From CBDIHP01 sp965279195 (GTDB taxonomy: Bacteria; Planctomycetota; Planctomycetia; Isosphaerales; Isosphaeraceae), in NCBI GenBank assembly GCA_965279195.1, contig CBDIHP010000032.1, positions 62,001-126,000 on the forward strand: DNA of 64,000 nucleotides, given 5' to 3'. The position numbers and the translations under genes are program-made. How positions within the stretch are numbered: position 1 is the stretch's first letter; each line of letters begins with the position of its first letter. This document shows positions 1 through 8,467 of this stretch, one piece after another. The notes beneath the pieces are model-generated. The model saw only the letters and a program-made list of their open reading frames with translations. It made no database searches and was not told the DNA's origin.

Positions 1-883
1 AGCCCTTGGGGTAGCCGACTGCCCCGCGCAGGCAGGCGAAGACCGAGTGATAGATGCTGTCGTACTCCCGCCAGCCCCGGACGGTGTTGTTGCCGTCGTA
101 GCCCTCGATGAAGCGGTACTTGACCCGCATCTTCGCGTGATCGAACGCGAATGGTTTCTCGGGCCTCGGCTCGGTGACGAGCACGTCGCGATTGTCGAGC
201 AGGACGTTGTTGGCCCCGAGGATCAGGGTATCGGGGCATGGCTTCGGGTTGATGCCCGTGCCCATGTCCATCCGGAATCGCTGGATCTTCGGGACCGTCC
301 TCGGATCGACGATTGAGCGGTCGAGGGCCTGCTCGGCAATCTCCAGGTAGGCCTCGATCAGGAGCGGCGACAGGGCGAGTGTGTCCTGATTGTTCAGGAA
401 CCCGTCCTTCGAAACCGCGTCGGGGGGGAGGATCTCGGTCAGCTCGTCTTCGAGCAGCAGGAGGCCGCGCAAGGTGTTGCGATACTGGGCGACGGTCAGC
501 CGACGGATGCTGCCGTTCTTGGGTCTCGGCTTCGATCTCGCAACGTCCAGGGTCTTCGCGATCCAGCCGGCGAATTTTTCTCGCTCCTGGGCGGTCGGCT
601 GGGGTTCGTCCTCGGGGGGCATGGCCTCCTTGCTGACCTGGCGTCGGAGGCTGTCCCAGAGCTTGATCTGGCGGTCCTCGACCTCCGCCCCGAGCTGATC
701 CACCCGCACGCCGGAAGTCGGCTCGTCGGCGTTGTGGCAGCGGATGCAGTGTTTCTGGAGGAAGGGCCGGATCTCGGCCTGGAACGTCGGATCCGCCCCG
801 TCCGATGCGTAGGCCCCGCCCGTCGCCGCGAGGACGAGGAGCAGGGCGGGGATCCAACGGGCGGTCGCGGCGTGCTGGGCCAT
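1..883 (-). CDS. Planctomycete cytochrome c (PSCyt)/DUF1587-DUF1592 family protein, partial
   Basis: This reads on the minus strand from an ATG at 883 and runs off the left edge, so only the first 294 residues are visible. It starts with a signal peptide (hydrophobic stretch at about residues 11-25). A heme c attachment motif C46-I-R-C49-H50 follows, in the context QKHCIRCHNADEP that is typical of the PSCyt1 domain. The sequence after residue 100 (RRLTVAQYRNTLRGLLLLE) matches the start of DUF1587 in the large planctomycete proteins that continue with DUF1592/1588/1585. These are exported proteins of unclear function, probably redox linked to polymer breakdown. The sulfatase gene just upstream on the same strand fits that setting. 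Family assignment is strong; the role is not known. Confidence 0.85.
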   Translation of the reverse strand, partial: MAQHAATARWIPALLLVLAATGGAYASDGADPTFQAEIRPFLQKHCIRCHNADEPTSGVRVDQLGAEVEDRQIKLWDSLRRQVSKEAMPPEDEPQPTAQEREKFAGWIAKTLDVARSKPRPKNGSIRRLTVAQYRNTLRGLLLLEDELTEILPPDAVSKDGFLNNQDTLALSPLLIEAYLEIAEQALDRSIVDPRTVPKIQRFRMDMGTGINPKPCPDTLILGANNVLLDNRDVLVTEPRPEKPFAFDHAKMRVKYRFIEGYDGNNTVRGWREYDSIYHSVFACLRGAVGYPKG

Positions 884-988
884 CGGGGGACGTCCGTCGG
901 GCCGGCGTGGGTGGAAATGCACCCGGTGTGCAGCAAACATTAAACAACAGCCGGCCCGTCGTGTCCAATCGGGATGGGGGCGAGGCCG

Positions 989-2353
989 TTACTCGCCACG
1001 CGCCGCAGGGCCCCAGAGCGGCGGGACGAGTTCCCGGTCCCAGGCGTCCCAGGCGGCCTGGAGGGCCTTGACCTTCTCGGGATGGTCGGCGCTCAGGTCC
1101 TTCGATTCGCCGATATCCGAGGACAGGTCATAGAGCCGGGCCGGCGAGACCTTCACCTTCCCCGGCGCCGATCGGGTCCCCGGCTGGTCGAGGGCGGCGT
1201 CGTAGCGGACGAGCTTCCAGTTGCCCTGGCGGACGGCCGACTGCTTGCCGAACCGCCAGAACAGCGCCTCGTGCGGCCGGCCCTCGGCCTTCCCCGTTAG
1301 GTAAGGGACCAGGTCCACACCGTCGAGCTTCGCGTCCGTCGCGACGGGCTTGCCGGCGGCGGCCAGGGCCGTCGGGAGGATGTCGAGCTGGATCACCGGC
1401 TCGTCGTAGACCTTGCCCTCGGGCAGGACGCCCTTCCAGCTCAGCACGAACGGCACCCGGATGCCTCCTTCGAGAGTCGTCCGCTTCGAGCCCCGGAGCG
1501 GTACATTCCGCGCGGCGTTGACCGAGGTCCCGAGCATCGTCGGGCCGCCATTGTCGCTGATGAAGACAATCATCGTCTTCTCCCGCAATCCGGCGTCGTC
1601 GAGCGTTCCCAGGATCTTGCCGATCGCGTCGTCCATGGCCGAGAGCATCGCGGCGTAGGTCCGTCGCTTCTCGTCCTTGATGTGGGCGAATTTCGACAGC
1701 CTCGGGGAGTCGGCCTCCATCGGGGTGTGGACCGCGTTGAAGGTGACCTCCAGGAAGAACGGGTGTGCCTTGTGCGTCTCGACGAAGGCCGAGGCCTCGC
1801 GGCCGATGGCATCGGTGAAGTAGTCGGGCTCGGTGATCGTCTGATTGTTGCGGTAGATGTCGCCGCTCTTGCCGGCGAAGTAGGTGTGGGCCCCGCCGAG
1901 GAAGCCGAAGAACTCGTCGAACCCCCGGCGATTCGGCCGCTGCTCGGGACGGTTCCCCAGATGCCATTTCCCGACCAGGCCGGTCGAGTATCCCGCCGCC
2001 TTGAGCCGATCGGCGATGGTGGTCTCCGTGACAGGGAGCCCCGCGCCGGGCTGCGAGGGGTTGAACTCGTGCCCGAACCGCTGCTGGTAGCGGCCGGTCA
2101 GCAAGCCCGCGCGGGTCGGGCTGCAATACGGGCCGGAGACGTATCCGTTCGAGCAGCTCACGCCCGACTTCGCCAGCTTGTCGATGTTCGGAGTCGGGAT
2201 GTCCTTGCCCCCCTGGAATCCGAGGTCGGCGTACCCCAGGTCGTCGGCCACCAGGATCAGGACGTTAGGCTTCGTCGCATCGGCGGCCCGAAGGTCCCCG
2301 GCCGAGGCCGTCAGAACGCCCACCAAACCGATCCACAACGCTGTCAATCGCAT
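989..2353 (-). CDS. Secreted arylsulfatase A family sulfatase
   Basis: 454 residues starting with a signal peptide (about 1-23, ending near LRAADA). Sulfatases hydrolyse sulfate esters using a formylglycine made from a cysteine. Here the motif C77-S-P-T-R81 followed by AGLLTGR is the formylglycine site. The metal ligands D37-D38 (VADDLG) and the late ISDNGG motif are also present, so it looks active. Length is normal for the family. The substrate cannot be read from the sequence, but planctomycetes use many such enzymes on sulfated polysaccharides. It lies 105 bp upstream of the cytochrome c-type gene on the same strand and may be co-transcribed with it. A TTGACT/GATATC promoter candidate lies about 95 bp upstream of the start. 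Confidence 0.93.
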   Translation of the reverse strand: MRLTALWIGLVGVLTASAGDLRAADATKPNVLILVADDLGYADLGFQGGKDIPTPNIDKLAKSGVSCSNGYVSGPYCSPTRAGLLTGRYQQRFGHEFNPSQPGAGLPVTETTIADRLKAAGYSTGLVGKWHLGNRPEQRPNRRGFDEFFGFLGGAHTYFAGKSGDIYRNNQTITEPDYFTDAIGREASAFVETHKAHPFFLEVTFNAVHTPMEADSPRLSKFAHIKDEKRRTYAAMLSAMDDAIGKILGTLDDAGLREKTMIVFISDNGGPTMLGTSVNAARNVPLRGSKRTTLEGGIRVPFVLSWKGVLPEGKVYDEPVIQLDILPTALAAAGKPVATDAKLDGVDLVPYLTGKAEGRPHEALFWRFGKQSAVRQGNWKLVRYDAALDQPGTRSAPGKVKVSPARLYDLSSDIGESKDLSADHPEKVKALQAAWDAWDRELVPPLWGPAARGE

Positions 2354-2446
2354 CGACGAGACCCCTATCGGGACGTGCCGGACTCAAGTTCCCCTTTGTA
2401 GTCGACCCGGCCGCGCGGGGCGACGGCCGAGCGATCGGAGGCGGAG

Positions 2447-2474
2447 GATATCAATTCCCTCCTTAGTCAGTCAA
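2447..2474 (-). promoter_or_regulatory. Candidate promoter of the sulfatase gene
   Basis: On the minus strand, TTGACT (2469-2474) is separated by 16 bp from GATATC (2447-2452). The region is conspicuously AT-rich for this genome and lies in the 260 bp gap between two divergent genes. The -10 match is only partial, so this is tentative. Confidence 0.3.
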
Positions 2475-2492
2475 TTTGATTGGGAAGTAATC

Positions 2493-2522
2493 TTGACGTA
2501 TACGGTCGGAATGGACGATATT
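2493..2522 (+). promoter_or_regulatory. Candidate promoter of the DUF1559 gene
   Basis: TTGACG (2493-2498) is followed after 18 bp by GATATT (2517-2522), in the AT-rich centre of a divergent intergenic region. The same TTGACG -35 is seen in the aspS and redoxin promoter candidates of this window. The spacing is slightly long. Confidence 0.3.
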
Positions 2523-2613
2523 TGTCCCGTCAGGCGGGGACGAGTCGAGCCCCGCTGTTTTCGCCGGATGGGCAGGACGCCGTCCGGAGAGATAGGCGAG
2601 CCGGAGGTGGATC

Positions 2614-3600
2614 GTGCGACTGTTGCGGAACGATCGTGAGTCGGGTTGGGGTGGGGTCGGCGAGCTGGTCGGGGTGGTCCGGGTCGAGGGCCGCGACTGT
2701 CGCCGCCGGGGGTTCACCCTGATCGAGCTCCTGGTCGTGATCGCGATCATCGCCGTGCTGATCGCCCTCCTGCTGCCGGCGGTGCAGTCGGCCCGCGAGG
2801 CGGCGCGTCGGATCCAGTGCGTCAACAACCTCAAGCAGCTCGGCCTGGCCTTGCACAATTACCACGACGTCCACGGCCGGTTCGCGCCGGGGTCGATCCA
2901 GGTGACCCTGGCCAGCGGGTACTCGTATCGGCAGCCGTTCATCACGTCGCTCCTGCCGTTCCTGGAGCAGGCGAACCTGACGAACAGCTTCAACTTCAAC
3001 CTGTCGTTCCAGGAGACGGCCAACGACACGACCCGGACGGCCCGGGTGAACGTCTTCGACTGCCCGTCGGACCAGAAGATCGTATTCGTCAACAACGGCG
3101 GCGGGGTGAACGACGTGAAGGGGAACTATGGCGTCAACTGGGGCCAGAATGTCTATGCGAATCAGGGCCTCCCGGCGCCCTTCGGCCTCAACTACGGCGC
3201 ATCGATGGCCGAGCTGACGGACGGCACCAGCGGCACCTTCCTGCTCTCCGAGCTGATCCAGACGCCCCACCCCGCAGGCCAGCCGGTGTCGGTGATCGAC
3301 CGCCGCGGCCGCGTCTGGAGCGACCAGCCGTCGTCGCACCAGATCTCGACCCGCCTCGGGCCCAACAGCCAGCTCCCCGACTACGGCGCCTGCTGGCCCG
3401 CGCAAAAGGCCCCCTGCTCGCGCAACACCGGCGATAGCGACAACCACTACATCGCGTCCCGCAGCACCCACCCCGGCGGCGTGAACACCCTGTTCGGCGA
3501 CGGCTCGGTCAAGTTCACCAAGGACTCGATCAATGTCACCGTCTGGAAGGCGATCAGCAGCCGCAACGGCGGCGAGGTCGTGAGCGCGGACTCGCTCTGA
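2614..3600 (+). CDS. DUF1559 prepilin-like protein
   Basis: 328 residues. A GTG start is chosen because GGAGG lies six bases upstream (2603-2607). After a 32-residue basic leader comes the prepilin peptidase motif RRRG-FTLIELLVVIAI, with the conserved Glu at +5 of the mature protein and a hydrophobic helix. The body has the typical DUF1559 (SBP_bac_10) marks: AVQSAREAARR, CVNNLKQLGLAL, and near the C-terminus HPGG..LFGDGSVKF. These proteins are greatly expanded in planctomycetes and are thought to be pseudopilin-like envelope proteins; their function is not established. The next gene, 24 bp downstream, encodes a small lipoprotein, a pairing commonly seen for DUF1559 genes. Confidence 0.92.
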   Translation: MRLLRNDRESGWGGVGELVGVVRVEGRDCRRRGFTLIELLVVIAIIAVLIALLLPAVQSAREAARRIQCVNNLKQLGLALHNYHDVHGRFAPGSIQVTLASGYSYRQPFITSLLPFLEQANLTNSFNFNLSFQETANDTTRTARVNVFDCPSDQKIVFVNNGGGVNDVKGNYGVNWGQNVYANQGLPAPFGLNYGASMAELTDGTSGTFLLSELIQTPHPAGQPVSVIDRRGRVWSDQPSSHQISTRLGPNSQLPDYGACWPAQKAPCSRNTGDSDNHYIASRSTHPGGVNTLFGDGSVKFTKDSINVTVWKAISSRNGGEVVSADSL

Positions 3601-3624
3601 GAACCCATCCACGAGGTTGAACCC

Positions 3625-4098
3625 ATGACCGATACCGATCACGAGTCGCGAACCTATCGGATCATCCTGGTACTCGCACTGGCGTGTGGCGCGGCGATCG
3701 GCTGTTCCTCGGACGCGAATGTCGGCCTCGACGTCAACGGCTCGGTCACGCTCGACGGCAAACCGTTGCCGAGCGGTACGATCTCCTTCGCCACCCCCGA
3801 CGGCCGCTCCCTCGGGACGGCCGAGGTGGCCGAGGGCCGCTACGCGATCCCCGCCTCCGCCGGGCTCCAGCCTGGGACGTACCAGGTTGAGATCCTCTCG
3901 GTGGTGCCGACGGGGAAGACGGTCAAGAACCCGGACTTCCCCAACGAAACCATCAAGGAGGTCCGAAACGTGGTCCCCGCCCGGTACAACGTGCGGTCGG
4001 AACTGAAGGCCGAGCTCAAGGCTGACGGCCCGAGGGAGTTCTCCTTCCCGCTGTCATCAACCAAGGTCGCCGCCCGCCAGGCGCGCGGCCGTTCTTGA
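3625..4098 (+). CDS. Small lipoprotein with a transthyretin/carboxypeptidase-regulatory-like fold
   Basis: 157 residues. A hydrophobic segment at about 12-26 ends in AAIGC27, a plausible lipobox with Cys27 as the lipidated residue. The rest (VNGSVTLDGKPLPSGTISF, then GRYAIPA and QPGTYQVEI) has the beta-strand pattern of the prealbumin-like/carboxypeptidase regulatory domain found in many planctomycete lipoproteins. It most likely sits in the periplasm or on the outer membrane as a binding or structural domain. It is 24 bp behind the DUF1559 gene and probably in the same transcript. No catalytic residues are visible. The role is inferred only from fold resemblance and context. Confidence 0.8.
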   Translation: MTDTDHESRTYRIILVLALACGAAIGCSSDANVGLDVNGSVTLDGKPLPSGTISFATPDGRSLGTAEVAEGRYAIPASAGLQPGTYQVEILSVVPTGKTVKNPDFPNETIKEVRNVVPARYNVRSELKAELKADGPREFSFPLSSTKVAARQARGRS

Positions 4099-4195
4099 AA
4101 AACAAGGCGGCTGCCGATACGCCGGTCGGGGGACGGTGTTCCCTGATCGGCGTTCGCTTTTGTGACACCGACCCCTCCCGGGAGAACCGACCAAG

Positions 4196-5581
4196 GTGCG
4201 ACCGAACCGAATCCTCCTCACGCTCGGGCTGATCGGCGGGCTGGCCTCGCCGGCGATGGCCGAGCCGCCGAAGAAGCCCAACGTCCTGTTCATCGCCGTC
4301 GACGACCTCAACCACTGGGTCGGCTACCTCGGCCGCAACGCCCAGACCGCCACGCCGAACATCGACCGCCTGGCGAAGCGCGGCGTCCGGTTCACCCACG
4401 CCTACTGCGCCGCCCCGGTCTGCAACCCCTCGCGTGCCGCGTTGATGTCCGGCCTTCGCCCTTCCACCTCGGGCGTCTACGAGAACAACAACGACTGGCG
4501 GACGGCGATCTCGAAAGACCTGCCGCTGACCACGACCTTCCGCAAGGCGGGGTACTCGGTAAAAGGGTCGGGCAAGATCTACCACGGGGCCTACGAGCGT
4601 CGCGCGGAGTGGGACGACTACCTGGAGGATCCGGGCCGGGATCCCCAGCCGACCGGCGACACCGGCGTCGGCGGGATCAAGTTCGCCCCGCTCGATTGCA
4701 AGGATGAAGACCTGCGCGAGTGGAAGATCGTCCAGTACGGCATCGACGAGCTGGCGAAGCCCCACGACAATCCGTTCTTCCTGGCCGTCGGCCTCCACAA
4801 GCCGCACATGCCCTGGAACGTCCCCCGCAAGTATTACGACCAGCACCCATTGGATAAGATCCAGCTTCCGCCGCACCAGGCCGACGACCTCAAGGACGTG
4901 CCCCCGTCCGGGGTCCGCATGGCCAAGCCCGAAGGCGACCATAAGCAAATCCTCGAATCCGGGCGCTGGAAGGAGGCGGTCCAGGGCTACCTCGCGGCCA
5001 TCTCCTACTGCGACGCCATGATCGGCCGGCTGCTCGACGCCTTCGACAGGTCGCCCGAACGCGACAACACCATCATCGTCTTCTGGGGCGACCACGGCTG
5101 GCACCTCGGCGAGAAGTCCCACTGGCGGAAGTTCGCCCTCTGGGAGGAGGCCACCAGGGCGCCATTGATCTGGGTCGCGCCCGGCGTCACCAAGCCGGAT
5201 TCGGTCTGCGACCGGACGGTCGATTTCATGTCGATCTATCCCACGCTCACAGACCTCGCCGGCATCCCGACGCCGTCGTACGTCGAGGGCAAGAGCACCC
5301 GCAGCCTGCTGGTCGATCCGACCTCCGCCTGGGAACAGCCGGCGCTCACGACCTACAAGTTCAGGAACCACGCCGTCCGTTCGGCCGGCTTCCGCTACAT
5401 CCGCTACGAGAACGGCGACGAGGAACTCTACGACGAGGCCGCCGACCCCTACGAGTGGACCAACCTCGCGAAGGATCCCAAGCACCACGCGACCAAGGCC
5501 GAACTCGGTCGCTCCCTGCCGAAGTCGGACAAGCCCGACATCGGCAACGCCGGCCCGCGCCGCAAGGCGGCCGGGGAGTGA
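4196..5581 (+). CDS. Secreted sulfatase, iduronate-2-sulfatase-like
   Basis: 461 residues from a GTG start with a GGGAG box about 14 bases upstream. A signal peptide occupies about 1-22 (ending in AMA). The formylglycine site is C76-N-P-S-R80, followed by AALMSGLRPSTSGVY. The metal site VDDLNHW and the later WGDHGWHLGEKSHW motif match the iduronate-2-sulfatase-like subgroup (choline-sulfatase/IDS type) rather than the arylsulfatase A type of its neighbours. It probably removes sulfate from a polysaccharide in the periplasm or outside the cell. The next sulfatase gene follows 72 bp downstream on the same strand, so the two may be expressed together. Confidence 0.92.
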   Translation: MRPNRILLTLGLIGGLASPAMAEPPKKPNVLFIAVDDLNHWVGYLGRNAQTATPNIDRLAKRGVRFTHAYCAAPVCNPSRAALMSGLRPSTSGVYENNNDWRTAISKDLPLTTTFRKAGYSVKGSGKIYHGAYERRAEWDDYLEDPGRDPQPTGDTGVGGIKFAPLDCKDEDLREWKIVQYGIDELAKPHDNPFFLAVGLHKPHMPWNVPRKYYDQHPLDKIQLPPHQADDLKDVPPSGVRMAKPEGDHKQILESGRWKEAVQGYLAAISYCDAMIGRLLDAFDRSPERDNTIIVFWGDHGWHLGEKSHWRKFALWEEATRAPLIWVAPGVTKPDSVCDRTVDFMSIYPTLTDLAGIPTPSYVEGKSTRSLLVDPTSAWEQPALTTYKFRNHAVRSAGFRYIRYENGDEELYDEAADPYEWTNLAKDPKHHATKAELGRSLPKSDKPDIGNAGPRRKAAGE

Positions 5582-5653
5582 TTTTCGAGGAAGACTCTGG
5601 CAGACTCCTCCCATCCCCGCTCTCCAACAACCCGTCGGGATGGGAGGTCTGCC

Positions 5654-7174
5654 TTGTCTCGATTCGCCGCTGCCCTTGCGTTCGCGTGCTCATGTTTCGC
5701 GATCGTCGGTTCCACCCCGGCGGCCCAGCCGAACGTGGTCCTGATCTACGCCGACGACATCGGATACGGCGACCTCGGCTGCTACGGGGCGACCCGGGTC
5801 AAGACGCCCAACGTCGACCGGCTGGCCGCCCGGGGGATCCGGTTCAAGGACGGACATTCGGCCTCGGCCACCTGCACGCCGTCACGGTATGCCCTGCTGA
5901 CCGGGGAATATCCCTGGCGGAAGAAGGGCACCGGCGTCCTCCCCGGCGACGCCGCCCTGATCATCGAGCCCGAGCGATTGACGCTCCCCAAGGTCTTCCA
6001 GAAGGCCGGGTACAAAACGGGCATCGTCGGCAAGTGGCATCTGGGGCTCGGCGAGGGCAAGGACAAGCTCGACTGGAACAGGCCCATCAGCCCCGGCCCG
6101 AAGGAACTGGGCTTCGACGAGTCCTTCATCATCCCGGCCACCGGCGACCGTGTGCCGACGGTGTACGTGCGGGACGGCAAAGTCGACAAGCTCGACCCCG
6201 GCGATCCGATCAAGGTCAGCTACGGCAAGCCGATCGGCGACGAGCCGACGGGGGCGAAGCGGCCGGACCTCCTCAAGGTCAAGCCGAGCCACGGCCACGA
6301 CATGACCATCGTGAATGGCGTCAGCCGGATCGGCACCATGACCGGCGGCAAGGCGGCCCGCTGGGTCGACGAGGACATGGCCGACAGCCTGGCGAAGGAG
6401 GGCGAGGCCTTCCTCGAAAGGCATAAGTCGTCGCCGTTCTTCCTCTACTTCGCCACCCACGGCATCCACGTCCCTCGCGTCCCCCACCCGAGGTTCGCCG
6501 GCGTCACCGGCATGGGCCCCCGAGGCGACGCCATCGCCGAGTTCGACGCCACCGTCGGGGTCATCCTCGATGCCCTCGATCGGCTGGGGCTGACGCAGAA
6601 CACGATGGTGATCCTGTCGAGCGACAACGGCCCGGTCGTGGACGACGGTTACCGGGACGACGCCGTGGCCAAGCTCGGAGACCACCGGCCGGCCGGCCCT
6701 CTCCGCGGCGGGAAATACAGCCTGTTCGAGGCCGGGACCCGCGTCCCGTTCGTCGTGAGCTACCCGGCGGGCGGCAAGACGGGGACCTCCGACGCCCTGG
6801 TCTGCCAGATCGACCTCATCGCCAGCTTCGCGGCGATGCTGGGCCAGTCGCTGCCGGACGACGCCGCCCCCGACAGCCAGAATGTCCTCGGTGCCCTGCT
6901 CGGCGACCACTCGAAGGGCCGGGACTCCCTGGTCGTCCAGGGTAACGGCCTGGCGTTGCGGGAGGGGACCTGGAAGTTCATCGGCAAGGGCAAGGGGGCG
7001 AAGGTTTTCCAGTACACCAACGTCGAGTCGGGAGTGGACAACTCGTTTCGTCTGTTCGACCTGAGCCAGGACCTCGGCGAGACGAAGGACGTCGCCGACC
7101 GGCATCCCGAGCGGGTCCGTGCGATGGCCGAGAAACTGGCCGCCGCCCAGAAGGCGAAGCGGACCCGGCCTTGA
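5654..7174 (+). CDS. Secreted arylsulfatase
   Basis: 506 residues. A TTG start is chosen because GGGAGG lies six bases upstream (5642-5647) and it begins a signal peptide (MSRFAAALAFACSCF). Metal residues are in YADDIGYGDLG, and the formylglycine motif is C74-T-P-S-R78 followed by YALLTGEYPW. The later SSDNGPVVDDGY motif completes the active site, so it looks functional. Its order of motifs is that of the arylsulfatase A subgroup. It is the third sulfatase within 6.2 kb; the set suggests local capacity to desulfate polymers, with the substrate unknown. It ends only 8 bp before a convergent gene, leaving no room for a separate terminator. Confidence 0.92.
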   Translation: MSRFAAALAFACSCFAIVGSTPAAQPNVVLIYADDIGYGDLGCYGATRVKTPNVDRLAARGIRFKDGHSASATCTPSRYALLTGEYPWRKKGTGVLPGDAALIIEPERLTLPKVFQKAGYKTGIVGKWHLGLGEGKDKLDWNRPISPGPKELGFDESFIIPATGDRVPTVYVRDGKVDKLDPGDPIKVSYGKPIGDEPTGAKRPDLLKVKPSHGHDMTIVNGVSRIGTMTGGKAARWVDEDMADSLAKEGEAFLERHKSSPFFLYFATHGIHVPRVPHPRFAGVTGMGPRGDAIAEFDATVGVILDALDRLGLTQNTMVILSSDNGPVVDDGYRDDAVAKLGDHRPAGPLRGGKYSLFEAGTRVPFVVSYPAGGKTGTSDALVCQIDLIASFAAMLGQSLPDDAAPDSQNVLGALLGDHSKGRDSLVVQGNGLALREGTWKFIGKGKGAKVFQYTNVESGVDNSFRLFDLSQDLGETKDVADRHPERVRAMAEKLAAAQKAKRTRP

Positions 7175-7182
7175 ATGAATGT

Positions 7183-8136
7183 TCAGGCCGATCGGAACAG
7201 TTCGGTCGAGAAGTAACGCTCCATGCGGTCCGGGAAGACGGTCACGACCCGGTCGTCGGGCCCGAGTGTGCCGGCGACCTGGACCGCCGCCTGGAAGTTG
7301 AGCCCGGAGGAGGGCCCGACCGGGAACCCCCGGCGGATCAGGCGGCGGGCGACGTCGAGGGCGACGTCGTCCGCCACGTCCACCTCCACCAGGTCGGCCC
7401 ACTCCGCCTCGGCGTAGATTCGGGAGAGGCCGTCGACCACCCCGGGGATCCGGCCGCTGAAGCTGCAACACTCCACCTCGACGACGCTTGAGCCTTTGAC
7501 CGGCCGGGCGGCGTAGGGCCGGACCCGGCAACCGTGGTCGCGGAACCCCCGCCACAGCCCGACCAGCGTCCCGCCCGTGCCGACGCCGCTGACCACTGCG
7601 TCCACGCAGCCGCCGGGGATCTGCGCCAGGATCTCCAGCGCGGTCTGGGTGCGGTGGGCGTCGGGGTTGTCGGGGTTGGCGAACTGACGGGGCAGGAAGC
7701 CGTTCCGGGCCTTTGCCTCTTCCTCGGAACGCCGGATGGCTTCGAGGATCCCGGCCGATTTCGGTGTGAAGAGGATCTCTCCGCCGTAGGCGCGGATGAT
7801 CAGGAGTCGTTCCTGGCTGACCCCCTCGGGCATGACCGCGAGGAACCTCAGGCCGAACTGGGCGCAGGCGAGGGCCAGCGCGATGCTGGTCGAGCCGCTG
7901 GAGGCCTCGACGATCCAGTCGCCGGGCCGGATCTCCCCGCGCCTCAGGGATTTGGCCAGCATGAACTGGGCGATCCGGTCCTTCGTCGACCCGCTCGGAT
8001 TGAGGTATTCGAGCTTGCACCAGATCTCCGGGCCGCCCGGATCGAGCCGGACGGGGACCAGGGGGATCCTCGTGGCGCGGTCCTCCGCACGGCCCTGGCA
8101 AGGGATCATACCGACCGTTCCGACTGCGTTCGACAT
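7183..8136 (-). CDS. Cysteine synthase family PLP-dependent enzyme
   Basis: 317 residues if started at the ATG at 8136, which has GAGG just upstream; the frame is open for 15 more codons. It is a fold-type II PLP enzyme. The PLP lysine is K52 in NPSGSTKDR, the phosphate-binding loop is SGVGTGGT, and SSGSTSIALA is the substrate (Asn) loop region. The family includes O-acetylserine sulfhydrylase and cystathionine beta-synthase, so it likely performs a beta-replacement on a serine derivative. GSTKD rather than GSVKD at the lysine places it nearer the CBS-like and cysteate/diaminopropionate-synthase branches than classical CysK, so the exact substrate is open. It converges with a sulfatase gene, but there is no other sulfur-assimilation gene nearby. 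Confidence 0.85.
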   Translation of the reverse strand: MSNAVGTVGMIPCQGRAEDRATRIPLVPVRLDPGGPEIWCKLEYLNPSGSTKDRIAQFMLAKSLRRGEIRPGDWIVEASSGSTSIALALACAQFGLRFLAVMPEGVSQERLLIIRAYGGEILFTPKSAGILEAIRRSEEEAKARNGFLPRQFANPDNPDAHRTQTALEILAQIPGGCVDAVVSGVGTGGTLVGLWRGFRDHGCRVRPYAARPVKGSSVVEVECCSFSGRIPGVVDGLSRIYAEAEWADLVEVDVADDVALDVARRLIRRGFPVGPSSGLNFQAAVQVAGTLGPDDRVVTVFPDRMERYFSTELFRSA

Positions 8137-8467
8137 GCCGCCTCGCCCCTTCGTCACCCCGCCCGGTGGATCCGACCTCATCTTACGTCACGGCCGTTGA
8201 CAATCAAAATGGGGCGGAATGTCTCGATCCTGCGACAGTGCCTCCCACGCGAGCGGGCCCGGCCCAGGCCTCGGGACGTGGAATTCCGGGGATTCGCGGA
8301 ACTTGCCCTCGGTTTGCATGTTTGAATTCGTGACGGCATCCCGTTTTCTCGGGGAAACCTCGACGCGATTCAACGCTGAGATTTGGAAGGGGGGGCGAAC
8401 CCCCCGGGCGTCGGCCGCCCATGCCAAAAACGCGCCCCAATCCGTGACAGTGAGACCGAGCGTACCG
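8137..8467. other. Intergenic region between divergent genes
   Basis: 331 bases without a convincing gene. A reading frame from 8219 is open into the next gene, but its first 83 residues (rich in Ser, Pro and Arg) look like translated noncoding DNA, and a proper signal peptide begins at 8468. The stretch 8170-8220 and 8330-8400 is relatively AT-rich and should hold the promoters of both neighbours. No clear hexamer pair or palindrome was found. Confidence 0.5.

Noticed and set aside
989..7174. Sulfatase genes as inactive copies
   Set aside because: All three keep the C-x-P-x-R formylglycine motif and the metal ligands, so there is no sign of decay.
5882..8101. 739-codon minus-strand frame across a sulfatase and the PLP enzyme
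   Set aside because: It overlaps two convincing genes in other frames and has an Arg/Pro-rich composition typical of out-of-frame GC-rich DNA.
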